A DNA stretch of 64,000 bases from NCBI GenBank assembly GCA_019247515.1, contig JAFAOS010000191.1, forward strand, positions 31,216 through 95,215. Direction: 5' to 3'. Shown here in pieces: positions 57,654 through 64,000 of the stretch. The notes under the pieces are model-generated. The model made no database searches, was not told the origin of the DNA, and saw only the letters and a list, made by a program, of their open reading frames with translations. This DNA comes from Chloroflexota bacterium. Its GTDB lineage: Bacteria; Chloroflexota; UBA6077; CF-72. Positions within the stretch are counted from its first letter, which is position 1. Every line of letters starts with the position of its first letter. The translations under genes were made by a program, and so were the position numbers.

Positions 57654-59159
57654 GTGCTTCAAGTCCAGAACCTTCGCAAAGCGTATGGCGCGACCGCCGT
57701 TCTCGAGGACATCAGCTTCGTCCTGAACGACGGCGAGCGCGTTGGACTGATCGGGCCGAATGGCACCGGCAAGTCGACGCTGCTGCGCTGCCTGGTGGGC
57801 GAAGAACAGGCCGATGCCGGGCGGATCGTCCTCAGCCCGGCCGGGGCGCGAATCGGGTACTTGCCGCAGGCGTTCGCGGAGAGCGATCGACGGCCGTTCG
57901 AAGAGGTGGTCGAGGAGGCCGCCGCCAACTCGCGGCTGCGAGCTGAAGCGGTGCTCGCTGGCCTTGGCCTCGTCGACGTCGATCCGGCCAAGCCAGTTCG
58001 AGAGCTGAGCGGAGGCCAGAAGACGCGCCTGGGCCTGGCGACCCTCCTGCTCGCCGAACCCGATGTGCTGCTGCTCGACGAGCCCACCAATCACCTCGAC
58101 GTCGAGGCGCTCGAATGGCTCGAGAACTTCGTCAGCCACTACCGCGGCGCGGTGCTGCTCGTCTCGCACGACCGCGTGTTCCTCGACGCCACCGTCGACC
58201 GGGTGCTGTACCTCGACCCCGAGACGCGCACGGTCAGCAGCTACGTTGGTGGTTATCGCGACTTTGCCGAGGCCCGCGCGCACGAGCGCGAGCTGCAGCA
58301 GCAGAGCTGGAAACGCCAGCAGGAGTATGTCCATCAGGTGCGCGCTGATGTCGGCCGACTCAAAAGTGAAGCAAGGTCGATCGAGAACTCCACCACGGCT
58401 CGCCAGCCAGGGTTGAGAAAATTCGCGCGTCGAAAGGCCGCGGTGGCCAAAAGCCGCGAGCGCAAGCTGGAGCGCTACCTCGCGTCCGACGAGCGGGTCG
58501 AACGTCCCCGGCAGCGGTGGCCGATCAACCTGCGCTTCGGCGACCCGCCCTCGGGCAGCCAGGTCATGCTGCGCTGCGAGGACGTCGCGTTCGGCTATCC
58601 GGGCGGGCCGGACCTGTTCGAGCACGTCAGCTTCGACGTGCGGTACGGCCAGCGCCTGGCGCTCGTCGGGCCGAATGGCAGTGGCAAGACCACCCTGCTG
58701 CGGCTCATGGCCGGCGAGCTCCAGCCGCGCGCGGGCCGAATCCAGCTGGGACCGAGCGCGCGGCTGGGCGTCATGTCCCAGGAGCAGGAAACACTCGATC
58801 CCAGGCTGACCGTGCTGGAGACCGTCCTGCGCGAGCGGCCCATGAGCGAGCAGGACGCGCGCAGCTTTCTGCCATTCTTCCTTTTCTACGGCGACAGCGT
58901 CTTCAAGTCGGTCGCCGCGTGCTCCCTCGGCGAGCGCAGCCGGCTGCAGCTGGCGCGCCTGGTCCTCCAGGGCTGCAACCTTTTGCTGCTGGACGAGCCG
59001 ATCAACCACCTGGACGTCGAGTCGCGCGAGCACTTCGAGGCCGCCCTGGACGCGTTCGAAGGCAGCATCGTCGTCGTGGCGCACGACCGTGCGTTCCTGA
59101 GAAGCTTCACGCGGCACATGCTCGAGCTGCGCGAGGGCGCGGCTATCCTGTTCATGTGA
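57654..59159 (+). CDS. ABC-F family ATPase
   Basis: This 501-residue protein has two ABC cassettes on one chain and no membrane part. Cassette 1 has Walker A GLIGPNGTGKSTLLRC, signature LSGGQKTRLGLA and Walker B LLLLDEPTNHLDVE. Cassette 2 has Walker A LVGPNGSGKTTLLR, a degenerate signature CSLGERSRLQLA and LLLLDEPINHLDVE. Between them is a charged linker helix (RELQQQSWKRQQEYVHQVRA, ERKLERYLASDERVERPRQR). ABC-F proteins act on the ribosome's E site, some giving antibiotic protection; the role here could be translation control or resistance. An MFS transporter gene follows 25 bp on. Confidence 0.92.
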   Translation: MLQVQNLRKAYGATAVLEDISFVLNDGERVGLIGPNGTGKSTLLRCLVGEEQADAGRIVLSPAGARIGYLPQAFAESDRRPFEEVVEEAAANSRLRAEAVLAGLGLVDVDPAKPVRELSGGQKTRLGLATLLLAEPDVLLLDEPTNHLDVEALEWLENFVSHYRGAVLLVSHDRVFLDATVDRVLYLDPETRTVSSYVGGYRDFAEARAHERELQQQSWKRQQEYVHQVRADVGRLKSEARSIENSTTARQPGLRKFARRKAAVAKSRERKLERYLASDERVERPRQRWPINLRFGDPPSGSQVMLRCEDVAFGYPGGPDLFEHVSFDVRYGQRLALVGPNGSGKTTLLRLMAGELQPRAGRIQLGPSARLGVMSQEQETLDPRLTVLETVLRERPMSEQDARSFLPFFLFYGDSVFKSVAACSLGERSRLQLARLVLQGCNLLLLDEPINHLDVESREHFEAALDAFEGSIVVVAHDRAFLRSFTRHMLELREGAAILFM

Positions 59160-59184
59160 CGCCAGTGCCGCGGAGCGGTGTGTC

Positions 59185-60354
59185 TTGCGCAGCACGGTAA
59201 CGCTGCTCCTGATCTGCGCGTCCATCCTCGGCTTCGTGACCGCGCTCACGATGGTCGCGCCGCTGCTGCTCGACCTGTCCCGCGAGCTCGACGTACCCCT
59301 CGCCCAGGCCGGCCTGCTGGCCGCGGTGATGTCCCTGCCGTGGGCGCTCGGCGCGCCCTTCACCGGATTACTGTCCGATCGGCTGGGCCGACGGCCGTTG
59401 ATCGTCCTGGCGCTGGCCGGCGTCGGCGCGTCGACCATCGCGGCCGGTTTCGCCACCAGTTTTGCGATGCTGCTGGTGGCCAGGTTCGCCGCCGGCATGT
59501 TCGGCGCCTTCGGGCCAGCCAGCGTCATGGCCGCCGTCGGCGATCTGTTTCCACCCTCGCGCCGCGGCATGGCGATGGGCTGGCTGAACGCCGGCTTCGG
59601 ACTCGCGGCCGTCGCGGGCGTGCCGGCGGTCGGACTCATCGGCGGGCTGTGGGGCTGGCGCTGGGCTTTTGGAGTGATTGGCGTCGTCCTGCTGCTGCTG
59701 GCGGCCCTGGTCCGTTTTGCGTTTCCGTCACCTGCTCCTACGCGCGGCGGCAGTAGCTTGCGGCAGACCTACACCGAGGTCCTCGGCGTGCCGCTGCTCG
59801 GCAACGTGCTGACCGCCAACCTGCTCGAACGCGCGATCTTCAACGCCACGCTGCTCTTCCTGCCGTCGTTCCTGATGCTCAACTACGGCTTGTCGACCGC
59901 CGACGTGGCCCCGGCTCTGGCGCTGGTCGCAATCGGCACGCTGGTCGGCAACAGTTTTGGCGGCTGGCTGGGGGATCGATTCCGCGGGCCGCGAGCCATG
60001 ATTTTCGTGTGCGCCCAGCTGGTGGCCGGCGGGTTCGGGCTGGTCTTGTTCGGCGTGGCGCCGGGACTGGTGTTCTCGGTTGTGCTCGGCGCGCTGTTTG
60101 GCATGAGCAACGCCAGCAGCCGGCCCTCGTTTCTTGCGCTGGGATCGGAGCTTTCACCCCGCTACCGCGGCGCGTTGCTGGGACTCCTGTCGCTGACCAA
60201 TCAGGGTGGCACGGTGCTGGGCGCCTCGCTCGGCGGGCTGGCGATTGGCTTCGGCAGCTATGGCACGCTGGCGCTGCTGACGATGTGCGGCGGGCTTGGT
60301 GCGGCGAGCCTGGCGCTGCCGCTGACGCGCGTCAAAGTGGCGCGCGAGGCGTGA
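59185..60354 (+). CDS. MFS transporter, drug-efflux-like
   Basis: This 389-residue membrane protein has about 12 helices. It has the conserved loop 2-3 motif GLLSDRLGRRPLIVLALAGV, a second-half counterpart GGWLGDRFRGPRAMIF and FAAGMFGAFGPASVMAAVGD in helix 4. The class exports drugs or small organic acids by proton antiport. Being just downstream of an ABC-F ATPase, it may be part of an antibiotic-tolerance pair (inference). Start codon: TTG at 59185, as no ATG or GTG fits in frame. Confidence 0.87.
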   Translation: MRSTVTLLLICASILGFVTALTMVAPLLLDLSRELDVPLAQAGLLAAVMSLPWALGAPFTGLLSDRLGRRPLIVLALAGVGASTIAAGFATSFAMLLVARFAAGMFGAFGPASVMAAVGDLFPPSRRGMAMGWLNAGFGLAAVAGVPAVGLIGGLWGWRWAFGVIGVVLLLLAALVRFAFPSPAPTRGGSSLRQTYTEVLGVPLLGNVLTANLLERAIFNATLLFLPSFLMLNYGLSTADVAPALALVAIGTLVGNSFGGWLGDRFRGPRAMIFVCAQLVAGGFGLVLFGVAPGLVFSVVLGALFGMSNASSRPSFLALGSELSPRYRGALLGLLSLTNQGGTVLGASLGGLAIGFGSYGTLALLTMCGGLGAASLALPLTRVKVAREA

Positions 60355-60511
60355 CGGCCCGCCGGGGCCGTGACAGCGCAACCGCGCGCGACGTTAAGCC
60401 CGATGCTGGCGACGGTGGGCGCCGCGCAGTCAAGCCTGGAGGGTGGGTGCAGCCGCCGTTCAGGCCGGCCGTCCGTGCCACGATGGCCCGTGCGCGTTCA
60501 CCGTTGCCGCT

Positions 60512-60892
60512 TCAGGCAGTCGCGACCGTCTGCGCGCGTCGGACTCGACCGCCGATCGCCTCGGAGCTGGCGATGGCGGCCATGCCCAGCAGCAGGTGGA
60601 CGACCTGCACAACCCAGTGACCGCTGCCCGGCACCAGGCTCTGCTGGCTGAAGCCGAGGCCCAGCACCAGGAGGCCCAGGATGCCCGCGCCAACGACCAG
60701 GCCCATCGGCGCGCCCATCTGCGAACCCGTCACTGCCACCAACCACAGGGCCAGGACCGTCAGCGTGCCGAGCAGCATGTGCACCGGCACCAGGTTGACG
60801 GCGTCACCAGTCCAGAACAGCAGCCCGAGGATGAGGGCAAGGATCCCGGCCACCCGGACGATCCATTGAAACGTTGTGAGGGTCATCATCAT
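60512..60892 (-). CDS. Small membrane protein with four helices (126 residues)
   Basis: I cannot name a function. The protein begins MMMTLTTFQWIVRVAGILAL and has four hydrophobic stretches with GDAVNLVPVHMLLGTLTVLA, LVVGAGILGLLVLGLGFSQQ and HWVVQVVHLLLGMAAIASSE. His in the second and fourth helices (VHMLLG, VHLLLG) lie in a repeated (V)HxLLG pattern; two such His can ligate haem, so a small cytochrome-b-like or cupredoxin-transport protein is a guess only. It has a -10-like TAGGCT 15 bases upstream. The stretch 60355-60511 between it and the MFS gene holds nothing I recognise. Confidence 0.7.
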   Translation of the reverse strand: MMMTLTTFQWIVRVAGILALILGLLFWTGDAVNLVPVHMLLGTLTVLALWLVAVTGSQMGAPMGLVVGAGILGLLVLGLGFSQQSLVPGSGHWVVQVVHLLLGMAAIASSEAIGGRVRRAQTVATA

Positions 60893-60960
60893 GGGTCAGT
60901 CCCGTTCAGCCTACACGTTGTCGCGCGGGGTGTATGGGTTAGGCTTAGCCCTGAACCCAG

Positions 60961-61881
60961 ATGTTTGAAATCGAGCGCCCTGTTTATGTCAAAGATGCTC
61001 CACCGCGCGTCTTTGATACCCACGTCCATTACCCGTGGCGTCAACGCGCCTCCAAGCTGCCCATCTATACCGCCGAAGGCATGCTCGACATGCTGGCGTA
61101 CAACTGCCAGCGGTTGAACATCTATCGCGTGTGCCTTCTCGGCAGCCCCGGCGAAGGCAACAACAACGTCGAAAAGGCGGCCGAACGCTATCCGGACCTC
61201 ATCGTGCCCTTCGCGATGATCAACGTCGATCAGACCCAACCCGCGGAGATCACCGAGTTCGCCGAACGCGGCTTCAAGGGTCTCAAGATCATCAATCCCA
61301 GGAAGAACTACGACGACACGTCGTACTTCCCGCTCTACGAGCGCGCCGAGCAGCACGGACTGGTGGTCCTGTTCCACACCGGCATCTCGGGGGGCATGGT
61401 CGACTACCTCCAGTTCCCGCCCACCAGCCACGAACAGGTGGCCGAGTTGTCCAGAGGCATGGAATCCAACCGGCGCTGGCAGCCCGAATCCGAAGTCGAC
61501 TCGTGGTACGGCGCGGCGCGCATGCAGCCGATTTTTCTGGACGGCATCAGCGTCGCCTTTCCGGAGCTGAAGATCATCGGCGCGCACCTCGGTTACGGGC
61601 TGTACGACTCCGCGGCGGCCGTCGCGCGCTGGCGCCGCAACGTCTTCTTCGACATCTCCGGCGGCACGGTCGTTCGGCGCCACATCATCGAGCGCAACAT
61701 GCTGCGCTCGGAGGTCTCGACCATGAAGCTCACCTGGGGCTCCGACTGCGACATGGCCCACATGAGCCGCGAGCTCAGCAACTGGATGCAGGCCTTTAGC
61801 GAGATCGGCCTGAGTGCCGCCGAGCAGGACCAGATCTTCTGGGGCACCGCCGCCCGCATTTTCGGCGTCGACGCGAGCTGA
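60961..61881 (+). CDS. Amidohydrolase-2 family metal-dependent hydrolase/decarboxylase
   Basis: This 306-residue TIM-barrel protein has the HxH in FDTHVHYPW (H21, H23), His in VVLFHTGISGGM, another in KIIGAHLGYGLYD and the last Asp in LTWGSDCDMAHM. This is the amidohydrolase-2 family, whose members include ACMSD and gamma-resorcylate decarboxylase and lactone hydrolases. The reaction is probably hydrolysis or non-oxidative decarboxylation of a ring-derived acid. It has a TAGGCT/TAGCCC box 9-15 bases upstream. Confidence 0.88.
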   Translation: MFEIERPVYVKDAPPRVFDTHVHYPWRQRASKLPIYTAEGMLDMLAYNCQRLNIYRVCLLGSPGEGNNNVEKAAERYPDLIVPFAMINVDQTQPAEITEFAERGFKGLKIINPRKNYDDTSYFPLYERAEQHGLVVLFHTGISGGMVDYLQFPPTSHEQVAELSRGMESNRRWQPESEVDSWYGAARMQPIFLDGISVAFPELKIIGAHLGYGLYDSAAAVARWRRNVFFDISGGTVVRRHIIERNMLRSEVSTMKLTWGSDCDMAHMSRELSNWMQAFSEIGLSAAEQDQIFWGTAARIFGVDAS

Positions 61882-61929
61882 GCCACGTTCGCGAGTCGCC
61901 GACGTGCTGGCGCCCGGCAGCGGTCGGGG

Positions 61930-62715
61930 TCAGGACGCCGGCCGTCGCGCGCGCAGGTTGAGCCGCCAGTAATCCTGACGAAACGGCGGGTCATCGCCCG
62001 CGCTCTGCTCGGTCATGGCTTCGAGAAAATTCGCGCGCAGCGCGGCGTCGGGGATGCGCTCGAGGTGAGTGCCGAAGATGACGTTTTCGAAGTAGTCGTA
62101 GGTGGCCTGGCGCGACGCGAGCTGGACGGGCGCTTCGAACATGCTCGTCTCCACGTCGACGAAGCCCGCGTCGGTCAGGCGCTGCGCGGCGACCTCGGGC
62201 GAGGCGAACTCCCACGGGCCGGTCCAATCGCCAAAAAAGGGACGGTATGCCTCGGACGTCATCAACTCGCCGGCGCGCGCCCGCACGCGGGCGATGTTCG
62301 GTCCGCCGCCGCACTGCGCGACCAGCCAGCCGCCGGGCTTGAGCGCCCGGAAAATCGCGCGAAACAGGCGGGGGTGATCCTTGATCCAGTGCAGGGCGGC
62401 GTTGCTGAAGGCCAGATCGGCACGCGCGACGAAGTCGATTTCGTCCAGTGAGCGCTGGACGTACTCCACGCGACCGTCGAACTCGGCCTGCAGGTGCTCG
62501 CGGGCAGCTTCGAGCATGTTGGCCGAGCGGTCGACGGCGATGACGTGGCCGTGTGGCAGGCGGCGCAACAGAAACTCGGTCAGTCGGCCGCTGCCGCAGC
62601 CCAGGTCGAGGGCCGTCTCGTCCCCGCGTAGCGGCAGCCGGGCCACGATCGCCTCGCCCCAGGTCTGCATCGGATTGTTGAGGCGGTTGTAGGCGGCGGC
62701 GTCCCATTCGCTCAT
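61930..62715 (-). CDS. Trans-aconitate 2-methyltransferase-like SAM methyltransferase
   Basis: This 261-residue protein starts MSEWDAAAYNRLNNPMQTWG, a pattern much like Tam. It has motif I ETALDLGCGSGRLTEFLLRR, the acidic end of strand 2 in VIAVDRSANMLEAAREHLQA and LAFSNAALHWIKDHPRLFRA. It likely methylates a small carboxylic acid. The ATG overlaps the stop of the upstream glycosylase gene by 4 bp (ATGA), so the two are coupled, a chance pairing in function as far as can be seen. Confidence 0.85.
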   Translation of the reverse strand: MSEWDAAAYNRLNNPMQTWGEAIVARLPLRGDETALDLGCGSGRLTEFLLRRLPHGHVIAVDRSANMLEAAREHLQAEFDGRVEYVQRSLDEIDFVARADLAFSNAALHWIKDHPRLFRAIFRALKPGGWLVAQCGGGPNIARVRARAGELMTSEAYRPFFGDWTGPWEFASPEVAAQRLTDAGFVDVETSMFEAPVQLASRQATYDYFENVIFGTHLERIPDAALRANFLEAMTEQSAGDDPPFRQDYWRLNLRARRPAS

Positions 62716-63611
62716 TCGCGCAATTGTGCCCCGGCGAGCAGCAGGCGCACGACGCGCGCGCGATGGCCGCGATATGGCTCCAGGAGCTCCAGCATGCGCG
62801 CGTCCGAGCCGTGCCGTTCGCCGGCCAGCGCCGAGCTGACCATGTGCGGCAGGTGTAGATCGCCAATGAACACCGCGTCGGCGTCGCCGAGCGCCAGCAT
62901 CGCGATCCGCGCGGCGGTCCAGGGTCCGACGCCGATGATCGTCTGAAAGCGTCGGTAGGCCGCCTCGAGAGCCAGACCGACCGTCTCCTCCAGGCGGTGG
63001 GCGACGACCGCCAGGCGGCGCAGAGTGTCGGCGCGGCGGCGCTCGATGCCGAAACGGTGAAAGACGTCGTAGGGAGTGGCGGCGAGCCGTCGCGGTGCGG
63101 GCGGCACCCACAGGTCTGTGAGCGGGCCGGGGGCGCGCTCGCCCAGCACGCGGACCATCAGCCGCCAGTTGCGCCAGGCTTCGCGGGTGGCGATCTTCTG
63201 TTCGACGGTGACGAACAGGGCGGTCTCGAAGATGGCGTCGGTGCGGCCGATACGCAGGCCGGGGTGGACGAGCATGAGATGCCTGAGCAGCGGCTGCTCC
63301 GGCAGAAACCCTTCGGGGTGGTCGAAGGCGCCGCACAGGGCCGGGGCGTGGTCGACGAGCCAGGCGGCGCCGGGGCCCCAGGCGTCGACTTCGACCACGC
63401 CGCGGCCGACGACACGCAGGCGCTGGCTGGCCACCCCGTCGGGGGTGCGGGTGGCGCGCCACAGGCCGTCGGCCTGGATGCGAACGCAAGGGTCGCCGAT
63501 GCCCATGCGCCCGTGGGCCACGGTGCGCGGCAGGTCGATGGGCCGGCCCAGATCGAGAGTGATCCGCTCGTCGGGCGGTGCTATCGACGTCAGGGACCTT
63601 TGATCCCGCAT
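62712..63611 (-). CDS. AlkA-like DNA-3-methyladenine glycosylase (HhH-GPD)
   Basis: This 299-residue protein has an N-terminal beta domain as in AlkA. The helix-hairpin-helix reads FQTIIGVGPWTAARIAMLAL, followed by GDADAVFIGDLHLPHMVSSA, in which the Asp of GDLHL aligns with the catalytic Asp of HhH-GPD glycosylases. It removes alkylated bases from DNA as the first step of base-excision repair. The 5' end overlaps the end of the preceding lipoprotein gene by 22 bp. Confidence 0.87.
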   Translation of the reverse strand: MRDQRSLTSIAPPDERITLDLGRPIDLPRTVAHGRMGIGDPCVRIQADGLWRATRTPDGVASQRLRVVGRGVVEVDAWGPGAAWLVDHAPALCGAFDHPEGFLPEQPLLRHLMLVHPGLRIGRTDAIFETALFVTVEQKIATREAWRNWRLMVRVLGERAPGPLTDLWVPPAPRRLAATPYDVFHRFGIERRRADTLRRLAVVAHRLEETVGLALEAAYRRFQTIIGVGPWTAARIAMLALGDADAVFIGDLHLPHMVSSALAGERHGSDARMLELLEPYRGHRARVVRLLLAGAQLRE

Positions 63612-64000
63612 GTGTTCAGCGCCGCGTCCAGCTGCGCCATCGCCTTGGTCAAGTCTGAGAGAGAAGACTTCACGTCATCACTGTTGCTGAGCGCCGGCTG
63701 CTGGCCTCCCACGCGCTGCAGGGTGGCGGCAAAGCCGCGGATCTCGGTCACTTCGGTCGGATTCGCGCGCGTCTCGGTGGTCAGGTCGGCGCACTGGGCC
63801 GTGGCCAGTGTCTCGACGTCGCTGGTAAGGTCGTTGACGTTGGTCAGAAAGGCGTCCTGCATGTCCATGGTTGCTGCGTCGACGGTCGGGACGGGGGTCG
63901 CGGCGGCCGTGGGGGTCGCGGGTGGCAGCGTCGGAGCCGCCGCTGGCGCGCTGCAGGCCAACAGGCTGACCGAGATGGCCGCCATCACGCCGAAAGATCG
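63590..64000 (-). CDS. Small lipoprotein (start at or beyond window edge)
   Basis: The frame is open to the right end of the window. A GTG/ATG pair at 63986-63988 gives MMAAISVSLLACSAP, with lipobox SLLAC, but this would be a short signal without positive residues. The frame upstream adds RSFG, so the real start is probably outside. After a Pro/Thr/Ala linker comes a helical domain of about 95 residues (DAFLTNVNDLTSDVETLATA, SSLSDLTKAMAQLDAALNTC) with two Cys that may pair. The function is unknown. Confidence 0.65.
   Translation of the reverse strand, partial: RSFGVMAAISVSLLACSAPAAAPTLPPATPTAAATPVPTVDAATMDMQDAFLTNVNDLTSDVETLATAQCADLTTETRANPTEVTEIRGFAATLQRVGGQQPALSNSDDVKSSLSDLTKAMAQLDAALNTCGIKGP

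Noticed and set aside
60355..60511. Plus-strand frames after the MFS gene
   Set aside because: Short, Arg-rich, no ribosome site or promoter; antisense to the small membrane protein in part.
61930..63489. 519-codon minus-strand frame reading through the glycosylase gene into the Tam-like methyltransferase
   Set aside because: The upstream half is an out-of-frame shadow of the glycosylase; the methyltransferase begins at 62715 with a proper ATGA overlap.
1..64000. tRNA, rRNA, integrase, transposase, prophage or plasmid origin
   Set aside because: None was recognised on either strand; the PAAR unit is too small to call a prophage.

Overview
The window is 64 kb of high-GC bacterial DNA packed with genes on both strands. 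No rRNA, tRNA, CRISPR array or recognisable transposase was seen. Gene content suggests a soil-type, aerobic, chemo-organotrophic member of the Chloroflexota or a similar deep-branching high-GC lineage. It includes several flavin/F420-type LLM oxidoreductases, HsaA-like monooxygenases, FAH-family hydrolases, carbon-monoxide-dehydrogenase-family molybdenum hydroxylases, a PnrA-type lipoprotein and many VOC/MBL/amidohydrolase enzymes. This placement is inference; no marker gene is present. Many genes have a TANNNT -10 box only 6-10 bases before the start codon and no Shine-Dalgarno sequence, which implies widespread leaderless transcription.

Layout. 1-8 kb: an exported isochorismatase-family protein (cut by the window edge) is divergent from a run of tightly spaced genes. 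These encode a two-subunit molybdenum hydroxylase, an HCX5R phosphatase, a MetE-like methyltransferase, a free-standing PEP/pyruvate-dikinase ATP-grasp domain, a flavin monooxygenase and a metallo-beta-lactamase-fold hydrolase. 8-17 kb: an unrecognised 539-residue protein, a cytochrome P450, a metal-transport pair (soluble PRC/MgtE-N/CBS protein plus NRAMP-type permease) behind a leader with an intrinsic terminator, a large membrane VWA protein and a secreted protein. 17-26 kb: catabolic-looking enzymes (alpha/beta hydrolase, LLM oxidoreductase, two tandem FAH-family hydrolases, FAD monooxygenase, carboxymuconolactone-decarboxylase-like protein, DinB-like protein) and a BMP/PnrA lipoprotein.

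26-36 kb: an ABC1/UbiB kinase, a zinc alcohol dehydrogenase, an amidohydrolase remnant, a second HsaA-like enzyme, a radical-SAM protein, a three-gene spike/PAAR/methyltransferase unit, a D-2-hydroxyacid dehydrogenase and a methyltransferase. 36-46 kb: 6-phosphogluconate dehydrogenase, a TerY-like VWA / PP2C / kinase-WD40 triad, a chimeric ZnuA-like protein, an aromatic-ring-type FAD hydroxylase, an L,D-transpeptidase and a decayed HTH-NB-ARC-TPR regulator. 46-53 kb: a peptide-type ABC transporter without its ATPases, a TetR regulator divergent from an SRPBCC protein across two perfect tandem operators, an LLM oxidoreductase, and a short leader ORF / terminator / small-protein unit. 53-64 kb: a VOC protein, an amidase, an alcohol dehydrogenase, a thiamine-diphosphate enzyme, an ABC-F ATPase, an MFS transporter, a small membrane protein, an amidohydrolase, a Tam-like methyltransferase, an AlkA-like glycosylase and a lipoprotein.

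Two families of short intergenic repeats are present: a REPIN-like composite of about 140 bp (two full copies and one half copy) and a 37-60 bp element with 9-bp inverted ends. Three genes are visibly decayed or rearranged (29.3, 40.5 and 45 kb). The features most worth follow-up are the spike/PAAR/methyltransferase unit, the leader-peptide/terminator/small-protein unit at 52.3-52.7 kb, the TerY-type triad with a WD40 kinase, the tandem palindromic TetR operators and the symmetric divergent promoters.
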